Shown: piece after piece, positions 17,321 through 26,296 of the stretch
Numbering within the stretch: position 1 is the stretch's first letter
How the letters are laid out: every line of letters starts with the position of its first letter
From: JAJYVT01 sp035534455
Lineage (GTDB): Bacteria > Actinomycetota > Acidimicrobiia > Acidimicrobiales > RAAP-2
Direction of reading: 5' to 3'
Length of the DNA: 64,000 nt
Assembly: GCA_035534455.1 (NCBI GenBank)
Contig: DATLRV010000029.1
Span: 1 to 64,000 of the forward strand
The notes under the pieces: model-generated
What the model saw: the letters and a program-made list of their open reading frames with translations, nothing else
What the model was told of the DNA's origin: nothing
Databases searched by the model: none
Program-made: the position numbers and the translations under genes

Positions 17321-18295
17321 GTGACGGGGACCCGTGCGTCCAATATCGCCGCTATCGACTGCGGCACGAACTCGACGCGCCTGTTGGTCGCCGACGGGCA
17401 CGGATCGACGCTCTCGCGTGAGCTACGGCTGACGCGCCTCGGCGAGGGGGTCGACGCGACGCACACGCTCGCCGCAGCCGCCATCGAGCGCACGGTGGCG
17501 GTGCTGCGCGCCTACCGCAAGCAGATGGACGAATTCGGTGTGGCCGCCGCCCGGGTCGTGGCGACGTCCGCCGTGCGGGACGCGTCGAACGGACGCGACT
17601 TTCTCGACCGCGCGACCGAGGCGACGCGGACGCCGGTCGAGTTGCTCTCGGGTACACAAGAGGGCCGGCTCGCCTACTCGGGTGCCGTCTCGGACCTCGA
17701 CGACGGCGCGGGACCCTTCGTGGTCCTCGACATCGGAGGCGGCTCGACGGAGCTGACCGCGGTGCCCGCCGGCGAGCACGACCCGCGCGTGGTGTCCCTC
17801 GATCTCGGCTGCATCCGCCTGACCGAGCGGTACCTGCACCACGACCCGCCGCTCCCGACCGAGGTCGACGAGGCGACGAGGGCCGTCGGACAGGCCCTCG
17901 ACCGCGCGGTACGCGCGCTCCCCCTGCTCGATGACGAGCTCCAGGCCGCGACCCTCGTCGGGCTCGCCGGGACCGTGACCACGATCTCGATGCTCGCGCA
18001 CGGTTGGACGGCCTACGACTGGGGCCTCGTGCACCACTCCGAGCTCGACCTGGCCGCCGTGGAGGCGTGGACCGGCACGCTCGCAGGCGAGACGGTCGCC
18101 GCCCGCGCCGCGCGCCCCGGCATGGTCGACGGCAGGGAGGACGTCATCGTGGGCGGGGTGCTCGTGATGCGCGAGGTGATGCGGCGCTTCGGGTTCACGC
18201 GCTGCGTCGTCTCGGAGTCCGACATCCTCGACGGGCTGGTCGCGAGCATCGCGTTGCCTGCCGCCGACGGCGCCCCACCGGTCACGGGTCAGTAG
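17321..18295 (+). CDS. ppx: Ppx/GppA family exopolyphosphatase
   Basis: A 324-residue ASKHA-fold phosphatase that removes terminal phosphates from polyphosphate or hydrolyses pppGpp. Phosphate-binding segments are IAAIDCGTNSTRLLV near residue 8, ATSAVRDASNG, and the P-loop-like VVLDIGGGSTELT near 135. Its length equals that of the short actinobacterial Ppx2 (Rv1026-like) enzymes. These normally follow eno, ftsB-like and DUF501 genes; here that trio lies about 7.5 kb away in opposite orientation. GTG 17321 is the first in-frame start just before the conserved region. The 3' end overlaps the convergent GT stop by 7 bases. Confidence 0.88.
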   Translation: MTGTRASNIAAIDCGTNSTRLLVADGHGSTLSRELRLTRLGEGVDATHTLAAAAIERTVAVLRAYRKQMDEFGVAAARVVATSAVRDASNGRDFLDRATEATRTPVELLSGTQEGRLAYSGAVSDLDDGAGPFVVLDIGGGSTELTAVPAGEHDPRVVSLDLGCIRLTERYLHHDPPLPTEVDEATRAVGQALDRAVRALPLLDDELQAATLVGLAGTVTTISMLAHGWTAYDWGLVHHSELDLAAVEAWTGTLAGETVAARAARPGMVDGREDVIVGGVLVMREVMRRFGFTRCVVSESDILDGLVASIALPAADGAPPVTGQ

Positions 18296-19770
18296 GCGTC
18301 CCCGTACCCGGTGCCGGAGGGCCCGCGGCGGGCCGCGGCACGCCGCCGTGCTCGCCGGACCTGCTGGCGCGCGACCTCGAGCACGGCCGGCGCGCCACCC
18401 TGCGCGTAGAGCGACGCCGCGGTCCGGGACCTGCGCTTGAGTCGCGCCAGACGGCCGTGGACCTCGGCGCGCGACGCCGAAAGCGCACGGTCCGGCGCCC
18501 GCGCGGGGTCGCGGCAAAAGCGCAGGAGCGGCCCGAGCGCCGTCGGCCACTCGAATCCCCCGCGCACGCGGGCCACGTTCGACCTGCAGGCGGCCACCGC
18601 CTCGGGGTCGCTCAGCAACTCGTCGAGGGCCTGCTCGAGGCCGCCGACGTCTTCGGGCTCCACGACGCGTCCGAGACCTTCGCGCACGATCAGGTCTGCG
18701 AACGCGTCCCCCGAGGTCGCCACGACCGGCAGCCCGGCCCACAGGTAGTCGAGGAGACGGGTCCGGAAGGCGAAGGCCGTCTCGGCGTGCTCGAAGTGGG
18801 TGCTCACCCCGACGTCGGCGTCGAGCAGCCAGTTCTGCCTGTCGTCGTAGTCGACCCAGCCGTCGTTGAAGAAGACGTGGGTGCCGTCGATCCCGAGGGA
18901 ACGAGCGACGTCGCGCGCCTCCTCTGCCATCGCCATGATCGGGACCTCCGGATTCGGGTGGCGCGTCCCCATGAACACCAGGCGGACCTGCGGTCGTCGG
19001 TGACGCAACCGTTCGACGGCGCGTACGAGCGTCGTCGGGTCGAGCCAGTCGTAGATGCCTCCCGCCCACAAGAGCACGTCGTCGTCCGGCCCGATCCCCT
19101 CCAGGGTCTCCCGCGGACCGGGCCCCGTCCTCACCGGGGCACCCGGCGGGAGGCCGAAGGGCACCACGTCGACGAGGGACCGCAGGAGCGGGTCGTGGCC
19201 GTAGGTGGCCGCGTTCACGCGACCGAGCGCGGACAGGTGCCCGATCCAGTAGTCGCGTTGCTTCTCGCTGGCACAGACGAAGAAGTCGCCGCGCGCCGCC
19301 TGCTCGTTGAGCACCTCGAGGGACGTCTCGACGTGAGCGGCGCGGGAGCCGTCCGTCGTGCGCTTGGAGAACTCGAGCGCCTCGAGGTGCAAGATGTCGT
19401 AGCCGTCCACGATCATGATCCGGTCCGCGCGGCGTAGGGCGGGGACGTGGAGCAGCACGAACCCCTGGACCACGACGATCTCGCACCATGCCGCGAGCTG
19501 CTCGAAGCCGGTCGCGTCCGGCGCGACGAGACGGAAGCCGACCCCTGCTCCCCTGCAGCGCCCGGACGTGGTGGCGAGCACCACGTCGTGCTCCTCTGCG
19601 AGGCACCCGGCCACGTGCCAGGCGCGGATGGCCGGCCCGGCCATCCCCGGGCCGACGACGTCGCCCGTCACCACGAGCACCCTGCGGCGCCGCACCGGCG
19701 GCTCGTGCAAGGTCCCGTCGCCGGCGACCGCGACAGGTCGGGCGGATCGGTCACGGCCCTCCCACGCCAC
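18289..19770 (-). CDS. GT4-like glycosyltransferase, paralogue A
   Basis: A 493-residue GT-B glycosyltransferase. It has an N-terminal RRVLVVTGD...GPAIRAWHVA segment, ARGDFFVCASEKQRDYW, the linker strand LLWAGGIYDWLDP, FMGTRHPNPE, and a C-terminal donor site TRLLDYLWAGLPVVATSGD. Nearly every motif recurs in the divergent neighbour (19946-21274), so the two are paralogues facing away from each other. The tail is rich in Arg, which may aid membrane contact. GTG 19770 was chosen as the last plausible start before conserved sequence; the N-terminal 35 residues are low complexity. Confidence 0.82.
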   Translation of the reverse strand: MAWEGRDRSARPVAVAGDGTLHEPPVRRRRVLVVTGDVVGPGMAGPAIRAWHVAGCLAEEHDVVLATTSGRCRGAGVGFRLVAPDATGFEQLAAWCEIVVVQGFVLLHVPALRRADRIMIVDGYDILHLEALEFSKRTTDGSRAAHVETSLEVLNEQAARGDFFVCASEKQRDYWIGHLSALGRVNAATYGHDPLLRSLVDVVPFGLPPGAPVRTGPGPRETLEGIGPDDDVLLWAGGIYDWLDPTTLVRAVERLRHRRPQVRLVFMGTRHPNPEVPIMAMAEEARDVARSLGIDGTHVFFNDGWVDYDDRQNWLLDADVGVSTHFEHAETAFAFRTRLLDYLWAGLPVVATSGDAFADLIVREGLGRVVEPEDVGGLEQALDELLSDPEAVAACRSNVARVRGGFEWPTALGPLLRFCRDPARAPDRALSASRAEVHGRLARLKRRSRTAASLYAQGGAPAVLEVARQQVRRARRRAAARRGPSGTGYGDAY

Positions 19771-19945
19771 GCGGCGCTCGCTCGACGTCTCGTTCGGTGC
19801 CAGTGGTCGTGTCAGGGTCGTTGTTGCCGGTGTGGCGGTGGTGCTAAGGACTAGCCATGATGTTAGCCCTGCCCGGCGGTGCCGGACCCGGGCGGGGAGG
19901 GCAGCGGGACGTGCGACGCCGTCCGCCGCGCGCGTCGGCGCGGCG

Positions 19946-21274
19946 ATGACCCGCCAGCGCCTGTTGTTCGTCACGACGGACCCGCTGACCGACACGATGC
20001 CCGGGCCCGCGATCCGTGCCTGGCATCTCGCCGAGGTCTTGTCCGTAGACCACGACGTGACGCTCGTGAGCTCCGTGGCGTGCACCCGCAGCCACCCCCG
20101 GATGGACGTCCGTGTCGCCGGCGAACGGGAGGTCGCAGACCTGTGCGAGTGGATGACCGTCGCCGTCGGCCCGGGCAGCCTGCTCACCCGCTACCCGTGC
20201 GTGCGGGACGCCGACAAGCCGGTCGTGGTCGACATCTACGACCCCTACCATCTCGAGAACCTCGCGGCGGGTGGGTCGTCGGTCGCCAAGGCCGACGCGA
20301 CCGTGCGACAGCTGAACGACGTCGTGAACCGGGATCTCGCGCGCGGCGACTTCTTCCTGTGCGCGAGCGAGCGGCAGCGGGACTTCTGGCTCGGCTCGCT
20401 CACGGCAACGGGGCGCGTCAACGTCCGGACCCATCTCGGTGACGAGAACCTGGAGCGGCTGCTCGCCGTCGTGCCGTTCGGGGTGCAGGCGGAGACACCC
20501 GCGCACGAAGGTCCCGGCCTGGCGCACCTGTTCCCCTCCGGCGCCCGCCCGTGGCCGGTCGTCCTGTGGGGCGGCGGCGTGTACGACTGGCTCGACCCGC
20601 TCACCGTGCTCCGGGCGGTCCACCGGCTGCGCGCGGAGATGCCCGACATCTTCCTCGTCTTCATGGGCATGGGCCATCCGAACCCCGAGATTCCCGAGAT
20701 GCCCGTCGCCCGCCAGCTCCGCAGCGCCGCCGAGGAGCTGGGGATGCTGCCCTCGACCGTCGCCTTCAACACGTCCTGGGTCCCCTACGACCGCCGGGGC
20801 GCGGCGCTGCTCGACGCGAGCGTGGGCGTCAGCACGAACCTCGACCATCTCGAAGCGAGGTTCTCCTTCCGCACGCGGGTCCTCGACTACCTCTGGGCCG
20901 GCCTGCCGAGCGTGGTGACGAGCGGCGACGTCCTGAGCGAGCTCGTCGAGGCGGAGGGGATCGGCGTGGCGGTCCCGCCGGGAGACGTCGACGCCGTCGC
21001 GGACGGGATCAGGCGGATGGCGACCGCGCCGCCGGACCGCGAGGTGGTCCGCGCCGTGGCCGCACGGTTCCGCTGGGACCGAGTGGCTGCGCCGCTCGTC
21101 GACTACTGCGCGGACCCGTGGCGGGCGGCGGACCTGACCGGGCCCCCCGAGGCGCCGGCCGGGACCGGGGCCCCGCGGGCCGCGGACGAACCCTCCCGGG
21201 CGCGGACCGGCCCCACCCTGCGGCACCGGGTGCTCGGGTCCGCGTACCGGACCGTCCGCAGGTGGGCGAAGTGA
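19946..21274 (+). CDS. GT4-like glycosyltransferase, paralogue B
   Basis: A 442-residue GT-B glycosyltransferase. It shares with the divergent gene at 18289-19770 the motifs GPAIRAWHLAE, ARGDFFLCASERQRDFW, LWGGGVYDWLDP, FMGMGHPNPE and TRVLDYLWAGLPSVVTSGD. The donor or acceptor sugar cannot be read from sequence. It is the first gene of a three-gene coupled run: its TGA overlaps the GTG of the next GT by 4 bases. The 175-bp divergent interval upstream must contain promoters for both directions. The C-terminal 50 residues are Pro/Ala/Arg-rich. Confidence 0.85.
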   Translation: MTRQRLLFVTTDPLTDTMPGPAIRAWHLAEVLSVDHDVTLVSSVACTRSHPRMDVRVAGEREVADLCEWMTVAVGPGSLLTRYPCVRDADKPVVVDIYDPYHLENLAAGGSSVAKADATVRQLNDVVNRDLARGDFFLCASERQRDFWLGSLTATGRVNVRTHLGDENLERLLAVVPFGVQAETPAHEGPGLAHLFPSGARPWPVVLWGGGVYDWLDPLTVLRAVHRLRAEMPDIFLVFMGMGHPNPEIPEMPVARQLRSAAEELGMLPSTVAFNTSWVPYDRRGAALLDASVGVSTNLDHLEARFSFRTRVLDYLWAGLPSVVTSGDVLSELVEAEGIGVAVPPGDVDAVADGIRRMATAPPDREVVRAVAARFRWDRVAAPLVDYCADPWRAADLTGPPEAPAGTGAPRAADEPSRARTGPTLRHRVLGSAYRTVRRWAK

Positions 21275-23871
21275 GGCTCCTCGTCGTCTCCGCCCACTTC
21301 CCGCCGAACTTCGTGAGCGGCGGCACGCTGGTCCCGTACCGGAGCGCGCTCGAGCTCGCGCGCCGCGGCCACGACGTGCGGGTCTTCGCAGGGTGGATCG
21401 GCCCGACACGCACCGGCGGGGAGGCCTTCGACGACGACGCGGGCTCGGAGCGCGGCGCGTCGGTGCCCGTCCGCTGGTTCACCACGAACGACGCCATCGA
21501 CTGGGCGGACCGTCGGAACTACGACAACCCCGCGGCGGCGGCGGACTTCGCCACCATGCTTCGCGCCTTCGGGCCCGACCTCGTGCACTTCCACTCCATG
21601 CAGGGCCTCGGCGCGGGCCTCCTGCCCGAGGCCGCACGCGCCGGGGTGCCCTTCGTCGTCACCGCCCACGACTTCTGGTGGTGGTGCGGACGGCAGTTCC
21701 TCTGCGACCGCGAGTACCACCCGTGCAGCCCTGTCGTCGTCGCGGGCGTCTGCCCGTGCGCGGTCGACCGAGCGTGGCTCGACGAACGGACGCCTGTCAC
21801 CGCCTCCGCACTGCGTCTCGCGACGCGCGTCCTCGCCGTGTCGCACAGTGAGGCTGCGGTCCTCCTCGCGAACGGCGTCGCGCCGGAACGGCTGACGGTC
21901 CTCGACAACCCCGTCGACGTCGCGGACTCCGTGATCGCCGCGAACGTCACGGACGTCACCGACGCCGCCGGCGGTGGCGCAGTGGCCGGCCGGCGGGAAA
22001 CGGCAGAGGCGGGCGACGTGAGGTTCGCCTTCGCAGGAGGCGCGGACCCGATGAAGGGCCTCCCCGTCCTGCGCAAGGCACTGCAGTCGCTCGAGGGGGT
22101 CCGGGGCTGGACCGCCGACCTCTACGGCGCAGAAGGCCCGGGAGCGCCGGACGTGGCGTGGCCACCGAACGTCCGCGCCCTCCCCCCGTTCGCCCCCGAC
22201 GCGCTCGCGGCGGTCCTCTCGGACGTCGACGTCCTCCTCGTGCCGTCCGTCATGCAGGAGACCTACTCCATCCTCACCCGTGAAGCGCTCGCCACGGGGG
22301 TCCCGGTGCTGACCACGACCTGTCTCGGCCCCGAGGAGGTCGTCGCCGACCGCGTCAACGGGCTGGTCGTCCCCCAGGACGACCCCGGAGCGCTCGCCGC
22401 CGCGATGTCGGAGCTCGTCGGGGACCGCGCCCTTCTCGAACGGCTCAGGCGGGCATCGCGAGGCGTGACGCTGACGACGGTCGGGGCGCACTGCGACGAG
22501 CTCGAGGCGTGCTACGAGCGCAGCCGCGCCCGTGAACCCGCTCGTCGCGAGCGGCGGACGCGCAGGGTCGAGCGCGTGCTGTTCGTCGTCGGCATCGACG
22601 GCGCGCCGCTCCGGTACCGCGCGCACCTCCCCGCCGAGGCGCTCGGGCTCCTCGGCGTCCACGCGGACGTCCGCCACTACCGCCACCCCGACATCGTGGC
22701 GCTGGCCGAGCGTGCGGACGTGGTCGTCCTCTACCGCGTGCCCGCGACGCACCAGATCTCCCGCTTCGTGGCGCACGTCCACCAGCGGGGGACCCCGGTG
22801 CTCTTCGACGTGGACGACCTCATCTTCGACCCCGAGCTCGAAGCCGAGATCCCGGCGCTCCAGATCCTCGCCGGAGACGCACGCGAGCTGTGGCTGCAGG
22901 GCGTCCACCGTTACCGCACGACGATGGAGCTGTGTGACGCGTTCGTCGGCAGCACCGAGCGGCTCTGCGAGCACGCGTCCGCGGTGACGGCGCTCCCCTC
23001 CTTCCGGTTCGCCAACGGCGCGGGCATCGTCATGAGCAGGCTCGCGGACTCGGCGCTGCGTCGTGGGCCGACGTCCGGCCCGGTCCGGGTGGGGTACCTG
23101 AGCGGCACGGACACGCACGACCGCGACTGGGCGATGATCGAAGACGCCGTCGTGCGGACGCTCGACGGTCTCCCGGACACCGAGCTCTGGCTGGTGGGGA
23201 AGCTCGATCCGGGCGTCGCCGTGCGCCGGCTCGGGGACCGGCTGCGGCTAATCCCCTTCCAGCCGTGGACGGCGTTGCCGGAGCTCCTCGCGACGCTCGA
23301 CGTGAACCTCGCACCGCTCGAGCACGACAGCCGCTTCAACGACGCCAAGAGCGCGGTCAAGTGGCTCGAGGCGGGATTGAGCGCCACGCCCACGATCGCG
23401 ACGCCGACGCAGCCCTTCGAAGAGGCCATCGAGCACGGCGTGAACGGACTCCTCGCCAAGGACGAGGAGGACTGGGCCGCGGCGTTGGACGCGCTCGCAC
23501 GCGACGACGTGCTCCGGCGACGGCTCGGTCAACGCGCGCGGCGTGACGCACTGGTGCGCTTCGGGCCGTGGACGCAGGGCCGCCGCTATCTCGAGATCCT
23601 CGAATCGGTCGAGCGCCGTGAGACGTCGGGAGGCACGTGGCGACCGGTGCTGCTCGACGAGCCGTTCGCGCCCATCGGCCTCGAGCCGTACGGGGAGCCC
23701 GACCCGGCGGGGGACCCGGGCGCCACGCCCGCCCGCGGTCCTGCTGAGGTCCCCACTCCCAACCTGGCCACGTTGGTGCGCCGTGGTGTCGCCTCCGTGC
23801 GCCGGCGCGGCGTGCGACAGACCTCGCGGGTGGTGCTCGAGCGCGCCCGGCGGCGCGTCCGGGGGACATGA
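21271..23871 (+). CDS. Double GT-B glycosyltransferase fusion
   Basis: An 866-residue protein with two GT-B modules. Module 1 (about 1-420) is GT4-like: VRLLVVSAHFPPNFVSGG, VHFHSMQGLG, VTAHDFWWWC with a Cys-rich loop (WCGRQFLC...CSPVVVAGVCPC), FAFAGGADPMKG, and LVPSVMQETYSILTREALA. Module 2 (about 430-790) starts VERVLFVVGIDGAPLRYR, contains LFDVDDLIFDPE and VGYLSGTDTHDRDW, and has DAKSAVKWLEAGL as the donor helix. The Cys-rich loop is typical of GT4 enzymes with a CxxC-type cluster. It could make two successive linkages in one glycan. It overlaps both neighbouring genes by 4 bases. Confidence 0.85.
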   Translation: MRLLVVSAHFPPNFVSGGTLVPYRSALELARRGHDVRVFAGWIGPTRTGGEAFDDDAGSERGASVPVRWFTTNDAIDWADRRNYDNPAAAADFATMLRAFGPDLVHFHSMQGLGAGLLPEAARAGVPFVVTAHDFWWWCGRQFLCDREYHPCSPVVVAGVCPCAVDRAWLDERTPVTASALRLATRVLAVSHSEAAVLLANGVAPERLTVLDNPVDVADSVIAANVTDVTDAAGGGAVAGRRETAEAGDVRFAFAGGADPMKGLPVLRKALQSLEGVRGWTADLYGAEGPGAPDVAWPPNVRALPPFAPDALAAVLSDVDVLLVPSVMQETYSILTREALATGVPVLTTTCLGPEEVVADRVNGLVVPQDDPGALAAAMSELVGDRALLERLRRASRGVTLTTVGAHCDELEACYERSRAREPARRERRTRRVERVLFVVGIDGAPLRYRAHLPAEALGLLGVHADVRHYRHPDIVALAERADVVVLYRVPATHQISRFVAHVHQRGTPVLFDVDDLIFDPELEAEIPALQILAGDARELWLQGVHRYRTTMELCDAFVGSTERLCEHASAVTALPSFRFANGAGIVMSRLADSALRRGPTSGPVRVGYLSGTDTHDRDWAMIEDAVVRTLDGLPDTELWLVGKLDPGVAVRRLGDRLRLIPFQPWTALPELLATLDVNLAPLEHDSRFNDAKSAVKWLEAGLSATPTIATPTQPFEEAIEHGVNGLLAKDEEDWAAALDALARDDVLRRRLGQRARRDALVRFGPWTQGRRYLEILESVERRETSGGTWRPVLLDEPFAPIGLEPYGEPDPAGDPGATPARGPAEVPTPNLATLVRRGVASVRRRGVRQTSRVVLERARRRVRGT

Positions 23872-25769
23872 CGGGGGGCGTCACGGAGGTCCCCTACGAT
23901 GACGCGCATGGCGTCGAGCGCGCGCCGGCGAGGGGTGGACCCCCGGTGAGCGCGACGCCGGTCGGGCCCGGCGCCCGAGAGCTCGCCACTGCCCTGTCGG
24001 GGCTCTCGGGGCTGTCGGGGCTTTCCGCGGGCGAGCGCGGATCCGGTGGCGTCCTCGTCGACCTGTCGGGCGACGGCGCCACTGCGGAGGTCGCCGCTCG
24101 TCTCGGACTTCGCTACCTGGGCGTCCGCACACCCCGCGATGCCCCGCACCTCGTGGCGCGCGCGGACGACGACGTGGTCGCCGCCGACCTGTCCGACCCC
24201 GCGGCCCTCGCGTCGCCCCTCACCGGGGCGTGCCGGGGTCGTCGGGTCGCGGCGGTGTACGTCGGCGACGTGCTCAACCGCACCGAGGACTTGCGCCGCT
24301 ACCTCGCATCCCTGCAGGCCTTGTGCCGTGAGCTCGGCGACCCGCCGGTCGTCGTCGCCGCGTCGAACGTCACGCACCTCGACGTGGCCGCCAAGCTCCT
24401 CATTGGACGCTGGGACGTCACCGACTCGGGCACGCTCGCGGCGACGTACGTCCACCACTACTCGGCCAGCTCCCTGCGCTCGGTGATGGCAGCTGCGGGA
24501 TGGCGCGAAGTCGAGGTCGCCGACGTCCCCGGTGCGGATTCGGACCAGCACTTCCCGCCCGACGCCGCCACGCTCGAGCCGACGACGCCCGTCGGCGCGC
24601 TGCTCCGACGGCTCCGAGAGACGGCAGCGCCAGACGCCCGCGCAGCGCGCCTCGTCCGGAGCTACGCCCGCGGTGACGTGGATGGCGCCGCGACGGGTAC
24701 CGGCGAGCCCGACGAGCGCGACGGGGCCGAGGACGTCGACCCGACGACTCCGTTCCTGTCCGTGCTGCTGCGCACGCAGGGACGCAGGGAGGCGACCCTG
24801 CAGGAGGCGCTGCTCTGCCTCGCCGCCCAGACCTGCGACGACTTCGAGGTCCTCGTCCTCCTCCACGACGGCGACGCCGCCGCGCTGGGGTCCCTCCAGT
24901 CGCTCGTGTCGGTGCACCATCGATCGTTCTCCGGCCGGGTCCGCGTCGTCCCGGTGTCGGGAGGGGGTCGTTGCCGGCCGCTCAACGAGGGGGCACTGCT
25001 CGCTCGGGGGCGGTACGTCGCGATGCTCGACGACGACGACCTCGTCCTCGCCAACTGGGTCGAGACGTTCCGCGACGCCGCCGCACGCTTCCCCGCACAC
25101 GTGGTACGGACCGCGGTCGCCACCCAACGCGTCGAATCGCGCGACGGCCAGTGGGAGGGGCGCCACGGCTACGAGGTGGTCGACCGTCCACGCCTCGTCT
25201 TCGCCCTCGACTTCGACCACGTCGACCACATCCTCGACAACCGCACGCCCAACAACGGCTACGCGTTCCCCAGGTCGCTCGTGACCGACCTCGGAGTCCG
25301 CTGGGACGAGTCGCTGCCGGTCCTCGAGGACTGGGACCACCTGCTTGCGTGCGCGTCGATCTGCGGGGTCGCAGGCGTTCCCGAGATCACCGCGATCCTG
25401 CGGTGGTGGGACGTGGGCGAGGACTCCAAGAGCACGCACGCGCCGGAACTGTGGGCGACCACGCGCCGGCGGGTCGTCGAGAAGCACGACGCCTCGCCGT
25501 TGCTGCTCGACCGCGGGGCGTTCTCACGCCTGCGCACCAGGCTCATCGACGGGGACGTGGCGGCGGAGCGCGCCGCCGGTCTCGAGCGCGAGCTGGGCGC
25601 CCTCCGTCAGCGGCTCGAGTCCGCCGACCTCTCCATCGGCGCGATGGCCACGGCGCTCGACTCGAGGACCGCCGAGCTGGCCGAGATCCACGCCTCGAGA
25701 AGTTGGCGGGCCACGGCGGCCCTGCGCCTGGCCGCGGCCGCCGCCCGCAAGGCGAGGCGCAAGCGTTAG
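23868..25769 (+). CDS. Methyltransferase-like / GT2 / coiled-coil fusion protein
   Basis: A 633-residue protein in three parts. Residues about 55-225 resemble a Rossmann-type methyltransferase domain (VLVDLSGDGATAEVAARLG, DDVVAADLSDP, NRTEDLRRYLASL) but lack a clear GxGxG. Residues about 295-520 form a GT2 domain with LSVLLRTQGR, ARGRYVAMLDDDDLV (metal-binding DDDD), and EDWDHLL. Residues about 560-633 are an alpha-helical, Lys/Arg-ended coiled coil. Near residue 43 a 9-bp repeat (CTGTCGGGG, 23994-24020) encodes repeated LSG. The ATG overlaps the previous stop (ATGA). Methylation of a growing glycan is a possible role but inferred. Confidence 0.78.
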   Translation: MTGGVTEVPYDDAHGVERAPARGGPPVSATPVGPGARELATALSGLSGLSGLSAGERGSGGVLVDLSGDGATAEVAARLGLRYLGVRTPRDAPHLVARADDDVVAADLSDPAALASPLTGACRGRRVAAVYVGDVLNRTEDLRRYLASLQALCRELGDPPVVVAASNVTHLDVAAKLLIGRWDVTDSGTLAATYVHHYSASSLRSVMAAAGWREVEVADVPGADSDQHFPPDAATLEPTTPVGALLRRLRETAAPDARAARLVRSYARGDVDGAATGTGEPDERDGAEDVDPTTPFLSVLLRTQGRREATLQEALLCLAAQTCDDFEVLVLLHDGDAAALGSLQSLVSVHHRSFSGRVRVVPVSGGGRCRPLNEGALLARGRYVAMLDDDDLVLANWVETFRDAAARFPAHVVRTAVATQRVESRDGQWEGRHGYEVVDRPRLVFALDFDHVDHILDNRTPNNGYAFPRSLVTDLGVRWDESLPVLEDWDHLLACASICGVAGVPEITAILRWWDVGEDSKSTHAPELWATTRRRVVEKHDASPLLLDRGAFSRLRTRLIDGDVAAERAAGLERELGALRQRLESADLSIGAMATALDSRTAELAEIHASRSWRATAALRLAAAAARKARRKR

Positions 25770-26296
25770 CTGGCCCCGTCGAGCGACCGGCGCTCGCTCC
25801 CCCGCTCCAGTCCGAGACGGGATGCCACCCAGTCGCCGACGGGGTCGTCGCCCCCGACGAGCCACCAGGCGAGGTGGGCGTGCAGGCACTTCACCCCGGT
25901 GCGCGTCCCGCCCACCCCCCCGGAGGGTCGCGGGCCCGCGTGGTCGGCGGGAATCCGGCCGACGCGCTCGGCGGCGTAGCGGGCGTGCGCCCGTGCGAGT
26001 GCCTCCGGGTCCACCGCGCCCTGCGCCTCCCGGACCCCGCCGTTCGCCTCGAGCGCGGAGACCGCAGCCCGCAGCTCGGGATCGACGAGCCAGAAGCGGG
26101 TGGGCATCGGCGTCCCGTCGTGGAGGAACGGTGCGTTCTCGATGACTTGGGGAGTGCCGTCGGGTCGGCGCCGGACCACCTGCAGGTCGCCGGCGGGTCG
26201 ACGGCCGAGCAACGCGGCCACCGTGGCGAGGTCGTCCCGGTCGTCCCGGTCGTGCCGGTGGGAGCCGGGCTCCGGCCGGAGAGCCCGGGGGGTCAT
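25766..26296 (-). CDS. DUF501 domain protein
   Basis: A 176-residue member of DUF501, an actinobacterial family of unknown biochemical role, conserved beside eno and the ftsB-like gene. Typical features are LLGRRPAGDLQVVRRRPDG, P-T-R-FWLVDPELR, and the Cys/His region GVKCLHAHLAWWLVGGDDPVGDWV near residue 130. The N-terminus contains an Asp/Arg run from a short repeat (about 26236-26262). ATG 26296 overlaps the upstream gene's stop by 4 bases. In many actinobacteria ppx follows directly; here a convergent glycosyltransferase gene comes next. Confidence 0.85.
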   Translation of the reverse strand: MTPRALRPEPGSHRHDRDDRDDLATVAALLGRRPAGDLQVVRRRPDGTPQVIENAPFLHDGTPMPTRFWLVDPELRAAVSALEANGGVREAQGAVDPEALARAHARYAAERVGRIPADHAGPRPSGGVGGTRTGVKCLHAHLAWWLVGGDDPVGDWVASRLGLERGSERRSLDGAS

